Source of the DNA: Holothuria scabra
Lineage: Eukaryota; Echinodermata; Holothuroidea; Aspidochirotida; Holothuriidae
NCBI GenBank assembly: GCA_037179385.1
Contig: CM074196.1
Span: forward strand, 33,566,486-33,630,485
Direction: 5' to 3'
DNA length: 64,000 bases
The notes under the pieces were generated by a model. It saw only the letters and a program-made list of their open reading frames with translations. It had not been told where the DNA came from and did no database searches. Below, in pieces: positions 63,469 to 64,000 of the stretch (position 1 is the stretch's first letter; each line of letters opens with the position of its first letter). Both the position numbers and the translations under genes were made by a program.

Positions 63469-64000
63469 GTCTTTCGGACAGGATTACAAACTCTCCCGTA
63501 CGCCTATGACTCTCTATGACCACCTATCGTCGACAGGAGTCAAGAATTTTAGAGCACAACAATGGTTTGTGGATAAGCGACTGTGGAATTATGTAGTCTG
63601 CACCAGGCGCGGATCCAGACATTTCAAGGGGGGCTGGTCTTAGAGAAAGCGGGTAATTGGGGGGGGCGTACTAGTGGCGTACGCAGGATTTTTCTGAAGG
63701 GAGGCACGCAGAGTGTTCAGTGATCGCCGGCCTGGGAGAGGGGTCTGAGGGGATGTACCCCTTCCCCTTTAAAAATTTTTAACGTTTTCAAGGAGCCTAG
63801 ATGCAAAATGGTGCAATATTTTCGACTTTGATGGGAATAGTGTTTAAAGTTGAATTGTGGTGGTTCATGAGGATGAAATTGAAACATTTACGCTACGGTA
63901 CCTTTCAAATTAAAACTTTAACTCATTAAACTCAAAAATTAAAACTCATTAAATTTTCATATTATCATTAGGAGTCAAAACAAAAGACCATCGATCGGTA
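63469..64000. other. Intergenic end of window, repeat relics
   Basis: It contains 'agtggcgtacgcaggatttt' (about 63673) and 'ggcgcggatccagac' (about 63606), both openings of G-rich relics like those at 32355 and 39820. No gene is recognised. Confidence 0.5.

Overview
This window is animal genomic DNA, AT-rich with long introns and dense with interspersed repeats. The one gene I can support is a secreted or surface CAP-superfamily gene (CRISP/GLIPR/SCP relatives). It lies on the + strand from 661 to 47184, in ten or eleven exons with consensus GT/AG borders. Intron density, tRNA-derived SINEs, foldback elements, PIF/Harbinger and TTAA-type DNA transposons, and repeats rich in AGGTCA point to a marine invertebrate. 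An echinoderm-like deuterostome is my guess, not a demonstration.

Layout. Bases 1-660 are upstream sequence. Exon 1 (signal peptide and start of the CAP fold) is at 661-810. The 21.5-kb intron 1 (811-22305) carries a steroid-receptor/RFX-motif repeat (about 3840-4775), a 914-bp TTAA-flanked inverted-repeat element (4780-5693), a MITE, a tRNA-SINE and a 10.7-kb foldback-like element (8937-19656). That element's termini are inverted arrays of about 23-bp tandem repeats, flanked by a 10-bp target-site duplication. Exons 2-7 (22306-31754) finish the CAP domain and a Cys-rich hinge. Intron 7 (31755-43410) holds an old inverted pair about 7.3 kb across and several MITEs. Exons 8-11 (43411-47184) encode a domain I do not recognise and a hydrophobic C-terminus that looks like a GPI-anchor signal.

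From 47185 to 64000 I see no convincing host exon. This part holds a candidate 3'UTR, a second copy (inverted) of the 1.6-kb element in intron 7, a 2.5-kb TTAA-flanked element directly abutting a 0.3-kb TTAA-flanked MITE, and a 1.4-kb PIF/Harbinger element (62031-63465). The Harbinger element has TTA duplications, subterminal repeats and a remnant of a transposase N-terminus.

The predicted protein is about 387 residues (370 if exon 9 is skipped): signal peptide (about 1-18), CAP domain (about 25-180), Cys-rich hinge (about 182-209), unknown module (about 210-360) and hydrophobic tail (about 365-383). The splice sites of exon 9 are ambiguous. Some choices keep the frame and others insert a stop that would remove the anchor, so soluble and anchored forms are possible. 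Two repeat findings are well supported by direct sequence comparison: the foldback element with its duplicated target, and a 76-bp hairpin-rich mobile repeat whose empty insertion site exists in a paralogous repeat in the same window.
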